Shown: positions 45,786-53,407 of the stretch, piece by piece
How the letters are laid out: every line of letters begins with the position of its first letter
Position numbering within the stretch: the stretch's first letter is position 1
Source: Bacteroidales bacterium Phil6
GTDB taxonomy: Bacteria > Bacteroidota > Bacteroidia > Bacteroidales > F082
Assembly: GCA_002633315.1 (NCBI GenBank)
Contig: NWBN01000027.1
Span: 1 to 64,000 of the forward strand
Length of the DNA stretch: 64,000 nt
Reading direction: 5' to 3'
Program-made: the position numbers and the translations under genes
The notes under the pieces: model-generated
What the model saw: only the letters and a program-made list of their open reading frames with translations
Database searches by the model: none
What the model was told of the DNA's origin: nothing

Positions 45786-45846
45786 GGGGTAAAATCCTCT
45801 ATATCATATATCTCGTCTCTGGGGTAAAGATCGAGGATTTTACTCC
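45786..45846 (-). terminator. Terminator of the 45855 gene
   Basis: GGGGTAAAATCCTC (45786-45799) pairs with GAGGATTTTACTCC (45833-45846), one G-T pair. On the minus strand the stem is followed by TTCCCATTTTTTTT. The loop is 33 nt. Confidence 0.65.
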
Positions 45847-45854
45847 ATCAAAAT

Positions 45855-46391
45855 TCACTTTTTAATAATCGCATACTCTCTTCTAAGTCTTCCTTTTTCG
45901 TCAATCCATTCCGGATAACAATAGGCAAAACCACGTCCGCCATATCTCATCTTGACAAGATCATTTCTTCTGTTGGTAAGTTTCACCAAACATTGATTGA
46001 TTTTCGACTTACTCTTGTCGTCGGTCATAAAAATATTGGCGACTTTTGCTTTTTCAAAAGCTTTGTCATAAATATCCTTACTCAAAGTAGCTCTGTTGTT
46101 CTCACGAATAACATTAAGAATAATCTCGTCCCATTTTGAGAGCGGATAAGGTTTACGCGGCTTAGTCTCTTTCTTCCTAAGTCTTGTACCTGCCGGTGTC
46201 GTGAATGTAGGTTTTACAGACTTTTGACGTTCCGTCGGTTTTTGCTCCTGAGCATTGTCATTCAACAAGCTCTCCAATTCATTAATTCTGCTGCTGCAGA
46301 AATTAATTTTGGCATTTAATTTCCTTACTTCTGATTTGTAATCGGAAATTAAATCCATAATGTCAGATGTTGTTAATGATGATTTTTTCAT
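45855..46391 (-). CDS. Putative DNA-binding protein: coiled coil, basic linker, winged-helix-like C-terminus
   Basis: 178 residues. The N-terminal part (about 8-48) is a heptad-rich helix ending IINELE-like (INELESLLND). A Lys/Arg/Pro linker follows (about 55-88, RLRKKETKPRKPYPLSKW). The C-terminal domain (about 85-178) has helix-helix-strand features, with NQCLVKLTNRRNDLVKMRYGGRGFAYCYPEW resembling a recognition helix and wing. This layout is common in Bacteroidota proteins of unknown role. Monocistronic, divergent from the YfcC-type transporter gene, so it may regulate that gene; inferred from position only. Confidence 0.7.
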   Translation of the reverse strand: MKKSSLTTSDIMDLISDYKSEVRKLNAKINFCSSRINELESLLNDNAQEQKPTERQKSVKPTFTTPAGTRLRKKETKPRKPYPLSKWDEIILNVIRENNRATLSKDIYDKAFEKAKVANIFMTDDKSKSKINQCLVKLTNRRNDLVKMRYGGRGFAYCYPEWIDEKGRLRREYAIIKK

Positions 46392-46444
46392 AGAAACATT
46401 ACATGTTAACCATTATTATAACGATTTAAATTGTAATAATTGTG

Positions 46445-46452
46445 CAAAGATA
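46445..46452 (-). promoter_or_regulatory. -7 box of the 45855 gene
   Basis: TATCTTTG on the minus strand, 54 nt before the start codon. Confidence 0.55.
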
Positions 46453-46491
46453 ACATTTTATTTTTAATATTAGTTTAATATTTTAAAAAAA

Positions 46492-46521
46492 TTTGTCATT
46501 TAATTAAAAAAACTATCTTTG
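46492..46521 (+). promoter_or_regulatory. Promoter of the YfcC-type transporter gene
   Basis: TTTG (46492-46495), 18 nt, TATCTTTG (46514-46521), a full match to the Bacteroidota -33/-7 pattern, 13 nt before the ATG. Confidence 0.7.
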
Positions 46522-46534
46522 CAAAAAATATTTT

Positions 46535-48157
46535 ATGGCAAAACAAAAAGTACCGCATACATTTGTTATAGTATTTTTCATCATAATAATTGCCGCTGTG
46601 ATGACATGGTTCATAGAACCCGGCAAATATATAAAACAAACTGTAGATCAAAATGGTACTACATCATCAGAGATGGTATTTTACTATTATGATGACATGC
46701 CGGAACAATATAAAAAAGACTTTGATGCCGAACCGCAGACATGGCAAATCTTCTCTGCCTTATTCAATGGATTTGTTCAACAAAGCAATATCATCATTTT
46801 TATTCTTATTATTGGAGGTGCTTTTTGGATAATGAACAAAAGCCGCGCCATCGATATGGGAATAATGTCTTTTTTAAATTATACACGACGAATTGAGAAC
46901 AATAAAATTATTGGTTATGTCGGAATTAACAACATTATTATTGTACTCATAATGCTTTTGTTCAGTCTTTTCGGTGCTGTTTTCGGCATGAGTGAAGAAT
47001 GTATTGCTTTCGTAATAATAATAGTTCCTCTTGCTATTTCCATGGGTTATGATTCAATAGTAGGTATATGTATGGTATATGTAGCAGCACATATAGGTTT
47101 TGCCGGTGCAATATTGAATCCTTTCACCATCGGCATAGCACAAGGAATTGCCGGAATTCCACTCTTCTCAGGTATTGGATATCGCATTTTCTGCTGGATA
47201 ATTATCAACATTGTAGGTATCGGATTCGTTTTACACTATGCATCCAAGATTAAAAAAAATCCTCAATTATCGCCAATGTACATTGAAGATGCCTATTGGC
47301 GTAAAAACGAAATCCACGACAATATGACATTTGAGCATTATGTCCCTAAATCGGCATGGGTCGTCTATGCTTTACTGCTTGCTGCAATGACGATATTTTC
47401 AATACTGTATCCCAAAACAACATTGACTATCGGTAATAATTCATGGTCGGCATATATTATCCCTGTCATCACTGTCTCTTTCGCCCTGTTCGGTTTTCTC
47501 AGCCTTCGCAAGACTGTACACAATTTTATCCTCATACTTCTCACCTATACTATCATATATCTGATAGTCGGTGTTATGGGATATCAATGGTATATAATGG
47601 AAATCGCCTCATTGTTTCTTGTCATGGGAATAGCGAGCGGGTTGGCGACAGGAAAAAACGGCAGCGAGATAGCCGGACTTTTCATTGAAGGTATGTGTGA
47701 CATCTTATCAGCCGCAGTGGTAGTAGGACTTGCCGGTGGTATTGTGATAATATTACAAGATGGCGGCATCATCGACACCATATTATTTAACCTTTCCAAA
47801 ACGATGGCAGACTTCGGCAAGATAGCTTCCATTGAGATAATGTATGGCATTCAAACCCTCATTAACATTGTAATACCGTCAGGCTCGGCAAAAGCTGCCA
47901 TTACCATGCCTATCATGGCACCTTTCAGCGACCTTATAGGTATCTGCCGGCAAGCCACCGTGATGGCATTTCAATTCGGCGACGGATTTACCAACATGAT
48001 AACCCCTACTTCTGGAGTACTCATCGCAGCCCTCGGCGTCGCACGCATACCTTATCAGAAATGGGTGCACTGGGTATGGAAATTGATATTGACACTTATT
48101 ATTTTAGGAGGTTTGTTACTCATACCGACAGTTTTAATGAATCTTAAAGGTTTTTGA
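46535..48157 (+). CDS. YfcC/DcuC-family membrane transporter
   Basis: 540 residues with about 12 hydrophobic helices. The N-terminal KVPHTFVIVFFIIIIAAVMTWFIEPGKY is typical of YfcC-type carriers (Pfam DcuC superfamily). Other conserved parts are FGMSEECIAF, GFAGAILNPFTIGIAQGIAGIPLFSG, and near the end NIVIPSGSAKAAITMPIMAPFSDLIGICRQ with a re-entrant-loop look. Members move dicarboxylates or amino acids. It is 7 nt upstream of sdaA (serine ammonia-lyase), so serine or a related amino acid is a reasonable substrate guess; that is inference. Confidence 0.85.
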   Translation: MAKQKVPHTFVIVFFIIIIAAVMTWFIEPGKYIKQTVDQNGTTSSEMVFYYYDDMPEQYKKDFDAEPQTWQIFSALFNGFVQQSNIIIFILIIGGAFWIMNKSRAIDMGIMSFLNYTRRIENNKIIGYVGINNIIIVLIMLLFSLFGAVFGMSEECIAFVIIIVPLAISMGYDSIVGICMVYVAAHIGFAGAILNPFTIGIAQGIAGIPLFSGIGYRIFCWIIINIVGIGFVLHYASKIKKNPQLSPMYIEDAYWRKNEIHDNMTFEHYVPKSAWVVYALLLAAMTIFSILYPKTTLTIGNNSWSAYIIPVITVSFALFGFLSLRKTVHNFILILLTYTIIYLIVGVMGYQWYIMEIASLFLVMGIASGLATGKNGSEIAGLFIEGMCDILSAAVVVGLAGGIVIILQDGGIIDTILFNLSKTMADFGKIASIEIMYGIQTLINIVIPSGSAKAAITMPIMAPFSDLIGICRQATVMAFQFGDGFTNMITPTSGVLIAALGVARIPYQKWVHWVWKLILTLIILGGLLLIPTVLMNLKGF

Positions 48158-48164
48158 CACATAT

Positions 48165-49373
48165 ATGAAAACTATAAAAGAAATATACAGAATAGGTCAT
48201 GGTCCTTCAAGCAGTCACACCATGGCACCTCACTTTGCTGCAGAAAAGTTTCTTGAACGCAATAAAAATGCTCACTCTTTTGAAGTTACACTATACGGCA
48301 GCCTCGCCGCTACCGGCAAAGGTCACTTCACTGACAAAGCCATACTTGACGTCCTCAAACCTTACGGTCCCGTGTCAATAGTATGGCAGCCAAAGATATT
48401 CTTGCCATATCATCCTAATGGAATGACTTTCAAATCGTTCGACAAAGAAAGCAAACTCATTGAATCATGGACAGTATACAGTGTAGGCGGAGGAGCCTTA
48501 GAAGAAGAGGGAAAACCTGTCAACATACCGGACATTTATCCTATGACATTCATGACTGATATCTTGAAATGGTGTGAACGTAATGGCAAGACATTTTGGG
48601 AGTATGTAATAGAATATGAGAGGGACAGCACCTTGACAGATTTTCTCAAAAAGATATGGGACACGATGAAAGAAGAGGTCGAGAGAGGATTGGAAAAAGA
48701 AGGCAGGTTACCAGGACCGCTCAATCTGCCTCGCAAGGCTGCACATTATCATATCAAAGCTTCAGGTTACCAGCATACCTTACGAAGTCGCGGTTTAGTA
48801 TTCTCCTACGCTCTTGCAGTGAGTGAAGAAAATGCCTCCGGGAATGTGGTGGTGACAGCTCCCACCTGCGGTTCCTCCGGTGTTCTCCCTGCCGTGCTCT
48901 ATCATCTATGGAAGAACTATGAATTTTCGGAGATACGCATATTACGTGCCTTGGCGACAGCAGCATTGGTAGGCAATATCGCTAAGACTAATGCATCCAT
49001 ATCCGGTGCCGAGGTGGGTTGTCAAGGTGAGGTAGGTGTTGCCTGTGCCATGGCCGCTGCTGCTGCATGCCAACTCTTCGGTGGCAGTCCCGCACAGATA
49101 GAATATGCCGCCGAGATGGCTCTCGAACATCATCTCGGCATGACATGCGACCCCGTTTGCGGACTCGTACAGATACCATGCATAGAACGTAACGCCTTCG
49201 CCGCAGCACGCGCTTTAGACGCCAATATCTATGCCACCTTTACCGACGGCACTCACAGAGTGTCATACGATAAAGCAGTTGAAACAATGAATAAGACAGG
49301 ACGTGACTTGCCTTTCCTGTATAAAGAAACATCGGAAGGTGGTCTCGCCATAAACTATAAACAAATGCGTTAA
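48165..49373 (+). CDS. sdaA: L-serine ammonia-lyase, iron-sulfur type
   Basis: 402 residues, single chain with beta domain (about 1-140, IGHGPSSSHTMAP) and alpha domain (about 180-400, APTCGSSGVLPAVLYHL, GAEVGCQGEVGVACAMAAAA, MTCDPVCGLVQIPCIERNAFAA). The cysteines of TCG, DPVCG and IPCIERN are the expected 4Fe-4S ligands. Converts serine to pyruvate and ammonia. It is shorter than E. coli SdaA (about 454). It lies 7 nt after a transporter gene and 4 nt before thpR. Confidence 0.95.
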   Translation: MKTIKEIYRIGHGPSSSHTMAPHFAAEKFLERNKNAHSFEVTLYGSLAATGKGHFTDKAILDVLKPYGPVSIVWQPKIFLPYHPNGMTFKSFDKESKLIESWTVYSVGGGALEEEGKPVNIPDIYPMTFMTDILKWCERNGKTFWEYVIEYERDSTLTDFLKKIWDTMKEEVERGLEKEGRLPGPLNLPRKAAHYHIKASGYQHTLRSRGLVFSYALAVSEENASGNVVVTAPTCGSSGVLPAVLYHLWKNYEFSEIRILRALATAALVGNIAKTNASISGAEVGCQGEVGVACAMAAAAACQLFGGSPAQIEYAAEMALEHHLGMTCDPVCGLVQIPCIERNAFAAARALDANIYATFTDGTHRVSYDKAVETMNKTGRDLPFLYKETSEGGLAINYKQMR

Positions 49374-49377
49374 CTTT

Positions 49378-49944
49378 ATGAAACGGCTTTTTCTCGCCAT
49401 ACCTATTAATATTAAATCAAGTCTTGCATCAGATCTCGCCAACACTTTGCGACGCCAACTCGGTCATGAGAAATTCATAAATTGGGTAAAGTTGGACAAT
49501 GTCCATCTTACACTTAAATTCATAGGCAATACTTTTCCATACGATGAACCCAAAATCATCGACGCCGTGACAGAGATGATGCAAAGTCACAACACTTTCG
49601 ACATGGTTTTCGACAATGTCGGCATCTTTGGCAGTCACTACGCCCCACGTGTGATCTGGCTTGGGATGAAAAACACTCCTAAACAACTGCTTTCTCTTGC
49701 CGATGACGCTCTCGACACTTTCGACAAGATAGGTTTTCCTCGAGACAGACAAAACTTTGTGCCTCATCTTACACTTGCCCGAATAAAGAAACTGTATGAC
49801 AAAGAATATTTTACAAAAATAATAGCTGCTGTGGAACAAAAACCCTATATCTCACAAAGCGTAAACAGGATAATACTGTTTCAAAGTATTTTACGTCCTG
49901 AAGGTCCAATTTACAAAATTGAGAAATTATGGCATCTGACATAA
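49378..49944 (+). CDS. thpR: RNA 2',3'-cyclic phosphodiesterase (2H family)
   Basis: 188 residues. The two HxTx motifs of the 2H superfamily are both present: His43 in VHLTLKFIG and His130 in VPHLTLARI. The start RLFLAIPI is typical of ThpR/LigT. The enzyme opens 2',3'-cyclic phosphates; its biological role in bacteria is unclear. It is the last gene of the transporter-sdaA run. Confidence 0.93.
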   Translation: MKRLFLAIPINIKSSLASDLANTLRRQLGHEKFINWVKLDNVHLTLKFIGNTFPYDEPKIIDAVTEMMQSHNTFDMVFDNVGIFGSHYAPRVIWLGMKNTPKQLLSLADDALDTFDKIGFPRDRQNFVPHLTLARIKKLYDKEYFTKIIAAVEQKPYISQSVNRIILFQSILRPEGPIYKIEKLWHLT

Positions 49945-50009
49945 TTATATGATTTACAATAAAATAATTCAACAGTTCATTTTTTTTGAATTTTTTTGTC
50001 TATTATCAC

Positions 50010-50038
50010 TTGACATAAAGAAAAAAAGTGTAATTTTG
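50010..50038 (+). promoter_or_regulatory. Promoter of tRNA-Gln
   Basis: TTG (50010-50012), 18 nt, TAATTTTG (50031-50038), predicted start about 6 nt before the mature tRNA. Confidence 0.65.
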
Positions 50039-50050
50039 TGACTGAAATGA

Positions 50051-50123
50051 TGCCCAATGGTGTAATTGGCAACACGACTGACTCTGGATCAGTAAAGTCT
50101 AGGTTCGAACCCTGGTTGGGCAA
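50051..50123 (+). tRNA. tRNA-Gln (anticodon CTG)
   Basis: Acceptor TGCCCAA/TTGGGCA, anticodon stem ACTGA/TCAGT with loop CTCTGGA (anticodon CTG), T loop TTCGAAC, discriminator A, no encoded CCA. It reads CAG codons. An open frame across this locus is spurious. Confidence 0.95.
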
Positions 50124-50133
50124 CATAATTAGG

Positions 50134-50165
50134 GCGGTGTGTCATGACGACAAACCGCTTTTTTT
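50134..50165 (+). terminator. Terminator after tRNA-Gln
   Basis: GCGGT (50134-50138) pairs with ACCGC (50154-50158) with an inner TGTC/GACA stem, followed by TTTTTTT. Confidence 0.75.
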
Positions 50166-50180
50166 ATTGAACTTGACCTT

Positions 50181-50206
50181 GAGACGTCATGACATGCCAT
50201 CTTTAC
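50181..50206 (-). repeat. Dispersed palindromic element, copy c
   Basis: On the minus strand GTAAAGATGGCATG then TCATGACGTCTC, a variant of the same hairpin as at 55021. On the plus strand it is followed by TTTTTATCGGAACA at 50220, resembling the family's end word. Confidence 0.45.
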
Positions 50207-50279
50207 GGGAAAGCAAAACATTTTTATCGGAACATTCTGTCATTACTATATACCTTATCGTTAACTTAATCACTCTGTT

Positions 50280-52463
50280 ATGGCAAGAAAAAACAAAAAC
50301 AACAATTTAAGCACTTTTGTAAATACCATATTAAGTATCTTCGGCGAGAATCCTTTCCGACCGATGAATTATAAACAGGTTGCCAAGATAATGGGCATAC
50401 GCGACAATGCAGGCAAAGATGCCATCAACCAATTACTTGTAAATCTTTTAGAACAGGGAAAACTGATAGAGGAACGTCCGTACAGATATCTGCTCTCTCC
50501 TGAGCTTATTCATGAATACGGTCCTAAGAAACAATACGTTGAGGGTGTAGTTGACATGAAAAACACCGGCAAGGCTTATGTCATTCCCGATGACGGTGGT
50601 GAGGATATTTACATAGCACCCAACAACACCGGCAAGGCGTTGCACGGCGACAGAGTGAAAGTGGCAATGTTCCCAAAACGCAAAAGCAAAAAGAACGAAG
50701 GTGAAATAGTAGAAGTTTTGCAACGAGCCAAAAGTGATTTTGTGGGTATCTTCAGTCTTTCGCACGGTTTTGCTTTCGTTGTGGCAGACAGCCGTACCAT
50801 GCCGACTGACATCTTCATCCCCAAAGGCAAATATAAAGGCGCCAAAAACGGACAAAAAGTGATAGCACATCTGACAGAATGGCCAAACAACTCACGCAAC
50901 CCCTTCGGCGAGATAGTCAAGGTGCTCGGCACACCCGGAGAAAACAACGTGGAGATGCAATCCATTCTCGCTGAATACGACTACCCGCTCGACTTCCCCA
51001 AAGCTGTGGAGAAAGAGGCTGATTCCATATCAGAAGTCATCAAAAGCTCAGAGATAAAAGAACGTTTAGACTATCGTAATGTATTTACAATAACAATAGA
51101 CCCTCAGGATGCCAAAGATTTTGATGATGCCATCTCACTGAAAAAACTCGAAAACAACACTTTCGAGGTGGGCGTACATATTGCCGATGTGTCTCATTAT
51201 GTAAAACCTGACTCTGCCATCGACACAGAAGCAAGAGAAAGAGGCACCTCTGTGTATCTTGTGGACCGTACAATACCCATGCTGCCGGAAAAACTATCCA
51301 ATATGGTATGTTCCTTGCGTCCCGATGAAGAAAAACTGACATTCTCCGTAATCTTCATAATGAATAACAATGCCGACATACTCAACTATAAAATAGCAAA
51401 AACCGTAATTAAATCCAATCGTCGTTACACATACGAGGAGGTACAAGAGATGATAGAAGGAGGTGACGGAGAGTTTAAAGACGAGATTACGACACTCAAC
51501 GACCTGGCAACAAAACTAAGAGATAAGCGAATGAAAGAAGGAAGTATTAATTTCCATTCTGAAGAGGTGAAATTCATACTCGATGAGAATATGAAACCAG
51601 TCGATACTTACGTCAAAGTGCAAAATGAAGCCAATATGCTCATCGAAGACTTCATGCTGATAGCGAACAAAACGGTAGCTGAAACAATAGGAAAAAACGA
51701 TAAATTCAAAGATTATACCTTCGTATATCGTATTCACGACGAACCCAACCCGGAAAAACTGTACAATTTCATACAATTGGTATCAAAACTCGGATATGCC
51801 ATGGACATCAGTTCCCGCGAAAAACTCGTCAAGTCATACAACACACTTTTCGACACCGTCAACGGAAAAGGTGAGAAAAATCTTGTAGAGACGGTTGCAG
51901 TACGTACCATGGCAAAAGCTATATACAGCACTGTCAACATAGGGCATTATGGATTGGCATTTCCGTTCTATACACATTTCACTTCTCCAATACGGCGCTA
52001 TCCCGATCTCATGGTACACAGATTATTAGAATATTACCTCTTTGAAAACAAGCCAAGTGCAAATCAGGAATATTATGAAGAACTTTGCCGTCACTCCAGC
52101 GAGATGGAAAAACGTGCTACCGAGATGGAACGTGAGTCGGTGAAATATAAACAAGCGGAATTCCTTCAAGACCAAATCGGCAAAGAATTCGACGGGCTTA
52201 TCTCCGGCGTCAGCAAATGGGGTATTTACGTGGAACTTGTCAATAGTAAATGTGAAGGACTTGTACGTTACAACAGCCTTGAAGACGACTATTATTATCT
52301 CGACGAAGAAAACTTCCGTGTCATAGGTCAAAGCTATGGCAAGATTTACCGCATAGGCGATGAAGTACGTGTCAAGGTTGAAAGTGTCGATTTGATAAAA
52401 AAACAACTCGATTTCGTAATGGTTAAAAAAAATAATGCAAAAAAGAAAAGGAAAAAAGAATAA
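50280..52463 (+). CDS. rnr: Ribonuclease R
   Basis: 727 residues. A processive 3'-5' exoribonuclease for structured RNA. Order: N-terminal HTH (about 20-80, NYKQVAKIMGI), two cold-shock domains (about 80-250), the RNB catalytic domain with the metal-binding DPQDAKDFDDAIS, HIADVSHYV and TSPIRRYPDLMVHR, then a C-terminal S1 domain (about 630-715) and a basic tail ending AKKKRKKE. A perfect terminator follows. Confidence 0.97.
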   Translation: MARKNKNNNLSTFVNTILSIFGENPFRPMNYKQVAKIMGIRDNAGKDAINQLLVNLLEQGKLIEERPYRYLLSPELIHEYGPKKQYVEGVVDMKNTGKAYVIPDDGGEDIYIAPNNTGKALHGDRVKVAMFPKRKSKKNEGEIVEVLQRAKSDFVGIFSLSHGFAFVVADSRTMPTDIFIPKGKYKGAKNGQKVIAHLTEWPNNSRNPFGEIVKVLGTPGENNVEMQSILAEYDYPLDFPKAVEKEADSISEVIKSSEIKERLDYRNVFTITIDPQDAKDFDDAISLKKLENNTFEVGVHIADVSHYVKPDSAIDTEARERGTSVYLVDRTIPMLPEKLSNMVCSLRPDEEKLTFSVIFIMNNNADILNYKIAKTVIKSNRRYTYEEVQEMIEGGDGEFKDEITTLNDLATKLRDKRMKEGSINFHSEEVKFILDENMKPVDTYVKVQNEANMLIEDFMLIANKTVAETIGKNDKFKDYTFVYRIHDEPNPEKLYNFIQLVSKLGYAMDISSREKLVKSYNTLFDTVNGKGEKNLVETVAVRTMAKAIYSTVNIGHYGLAFPFYTHFTSPIRRYPDLMVHRLLEYYLFENKPSANQEYYEELCRHSSEMEKRATEMERESVKYKQAEFLQDQIGKEFDGLISGVSKWGIYVELVNSKCEGLVRYNSLEDDYYYLDEENFRVIGQSYGKIYRIGDEVRVKVESVDLIKKQLDFVMVKKNNAKKKRKKE

Positions 52464-52473
52464 ACACTATATC

Positions 52474-52503
52474 GAAAAGCCGGGAAATCCCGGCTTTTCT
52501 TGT
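52474..52503 (+). terminator. Terminator of rnr
   Basis: GAAAAGCCGGG, AAAT, CCCGGCTTTTC is an 11-bp perfect stem followed by TTGTTTT. Confidence 0.92.
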
Positions 52504-52551
52504 TTTATGATATTCTATAGTAATATTTAAGTTATCAACATAAAATACGTC

Positions 52552-52603
52552 TTTGTATCCTTTTTGTATCCTTAAATTCAGTTTATGTATCCTATTTGTA
52601 TCC
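52552..52603 (+). repeat. Four TTTGTATCC direct repeats in two helically phased pairs
   Basis: Copies begin at 52552, 52563, 52584 (TTATGTATCC-type variant) and 52595. The spacings are 11, 21 and 11 nt, so the pairs are one helical turn apart within and about three turns apart between. They lie 50 nt after the rnr terminator. Confidence 0.65.
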
Positions 52604-52656
52604 TTTCTTAATGAAATAAAAATCTCCAGAATAACAGTTTCCCATTGCTGCTGACG

Positions 52657-52689
52657 GGATATGTCCCAAAAAGTGTGTAAAATTCAAAG
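52657..52689 (+). mobile_element. Possible IS-end remnant, copy 1
   Basis: GGATATGTCCCAAAAAGTG and the following TGTAAAATTCAAAG match 57587-57620 on the opposite strand, apart from one substitution and a one-base indel. Short inverted matching segments near gene ends are what worn insertion-sequence termini look like. No transposase is visible. Confidence 0.35.
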
Positions 52690-52755
52690 TATTGTAAAAC
52701 ATATTTGATTTCATTGTAATCCGATATTGACAGATTGTTTCTTGGAAGAAAGAAC

Positions 52756-52935
52756 ATGATCAAGGTACAATATCATGACTTGAATGAAAAGGAGTTCAAG
52801 ATATGTAATATGACACATTTCGATTTGTCGAGACAGGAAGAGGCCGATTCCAAGCATTGTTCTGTTTATGGCATGGATAAATACAGGTGGAAATTATGTG
52901 GTAAAATGACAAAAACAGACAATAAGACCATGTAA
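52756..52935 (+). CDS. Doubtful small ORF, 59 codons
   Basis: Reads MIKVQYHDLNEKEFKICNM and ends KTDNKTM, mostly polar with three cysteines and no family I know. It lies just after the possible IS remnant and is followed by an AAAAAAG/CTTTTTT stem. It may be a remnant, a small real gene or chance; there is no clear promoter of its own. Confidence 0.25.
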   Translation: MIKVQYHDLNEKEFKICNMTHFDLSRQEEADSKHCSVYGMDKYRWKLCGKMTKTDNKTM

Positions 52936-52993
52936 AAGCCGAAAAAAAGTTTGTAAAGCTTTTTTAATCCTGTTTTTTTAATATTATATTCAT

Positions 52994-53001
52994 TAAATTT
53001 G
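52994..53001 (+). promoter_or_regulatory. -7 box for the leader and FG-GAP copy 2
   Basis: TAAATTTG, perfect TAnnTTTG, giving a predicted 5' leader of about 400 nt before the 53408 start codon. Confidence 0.5.
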
Positions 53002-53173
53002 CGTAAATGAAACGTAAAAAGGATTAAGGAAATAAAATCAGTAAAAAAAGGAAGCAAGACATAAAGAGAGCATGGCAACAAAAGTTATACACAAAATTTC
53101 TGGAGGCAATGAGTATGACAACGAAACAGAGCGAAGAAAGGAGTAATGTAATCAGAATATAAAACATCGAGTC

Positions 53174-53203
53174 ATGAAACACATAAAGAAATACATTGGA
53201 TAA
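53174..53203 (+). CDS. Possible 9-aa leader peptide MKHIKKYIG (copy 2)
   Basis: Same length, frame and stop context as the 4679-4708 ORF on the opposite strand (ATG-AAA-CAC-ATA-xxG-AAA-TAC-ATT-GGR-TAA). The hairpin begins one nucleotide after the stop in both copies. Sequence identity extends about 20 nt upstream and patchily downstream to the second hairpin. Confidence 0.35.
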   Translation: MKHIKKYIG

Positions 53204-53204
53204 A

Positions 53205-53237
53205 GTCTCCGCAAAAAGAGATGCCGTTTGCGGAGAC
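53205..53237 (+). promoter_or_regulatory. Conserved leader hairpin 1 (copy 2)
   Basis: GTCTCCGCAAA pairs perfectly with TTTGCGGAGAC across an 11-nt loop. The stem is conserved with 4639-4677 while the loop differs in length and sequence. Confidence 0.6.
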
Positions 53238-53284
53238 AGTAACCGAAGAAGGCATAAAGGCATCAATAAGGCAAATATAAAGTT

Positions 53285-53304
53285 GAACAGAGGAAAGACT
53301 GTTC
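53285..53304 (+). promoter_or_regulatory. Conserved leader hairpin 2 (copy 2)
   Basis: GAACAG pairs with CTGTTC across 8 nt, the counterpart of 4565-4582. A further GGAATG/CATTCC stem (53316-53343) follows here. Confidence 0.4.
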
Positions 53305-53407
53305 TATTGTCCGCAGGAATGATTATTCTGATCATGACATTCCATGAATTTGATTTTAAGGTATAACGATTAAATAGAAATAACAAAATGTATAAAAAAT
53401 AAAAGAA

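Larger units (their letters stand above)
45101..45854. other. Intergenic region after groL
   Basis: 754 nt. It holds the groL terminator, a fragment of the palindromic element family (45341-45400), small inverted repeats at 45556-45590 (CAGAATG/CATTCTG) and 45593-45613 (TCGGTA/TACCGA), and the terminator of the 45855 gene. No coding frame is convincing. Confidence 0.6.
52504..53407. other. Accessory-looking intergenic region between rnr and FG-GAP copy 2
   Basis: Holds four TTTGTATCC-type repeats, a possible IS-end fragment, a weak 59-codon frame, a -7 box and the shared leader. A 120-codon frame on the minus strand across 53024-53386 is hydrophobic but overlaps the conserved leader and is probably not real. 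Confidence 0.5.

Noticed and set aside
50038-50310. 90-codon frame across tRNA-Gln
   Set aside because: It covers the whole tRNA and its terminator and ends inside rnr; spurious.
53024-53386. 120-codon hydrophobic frame on the minus strand
   Set aside because: It runs antisense through the conserved leader (9-codon ORF and two hairpins) whose sequence constraint is on the plus strand; it has no homology I recognise and its hydrophobicity follows from A-rich plus-strand DNA.
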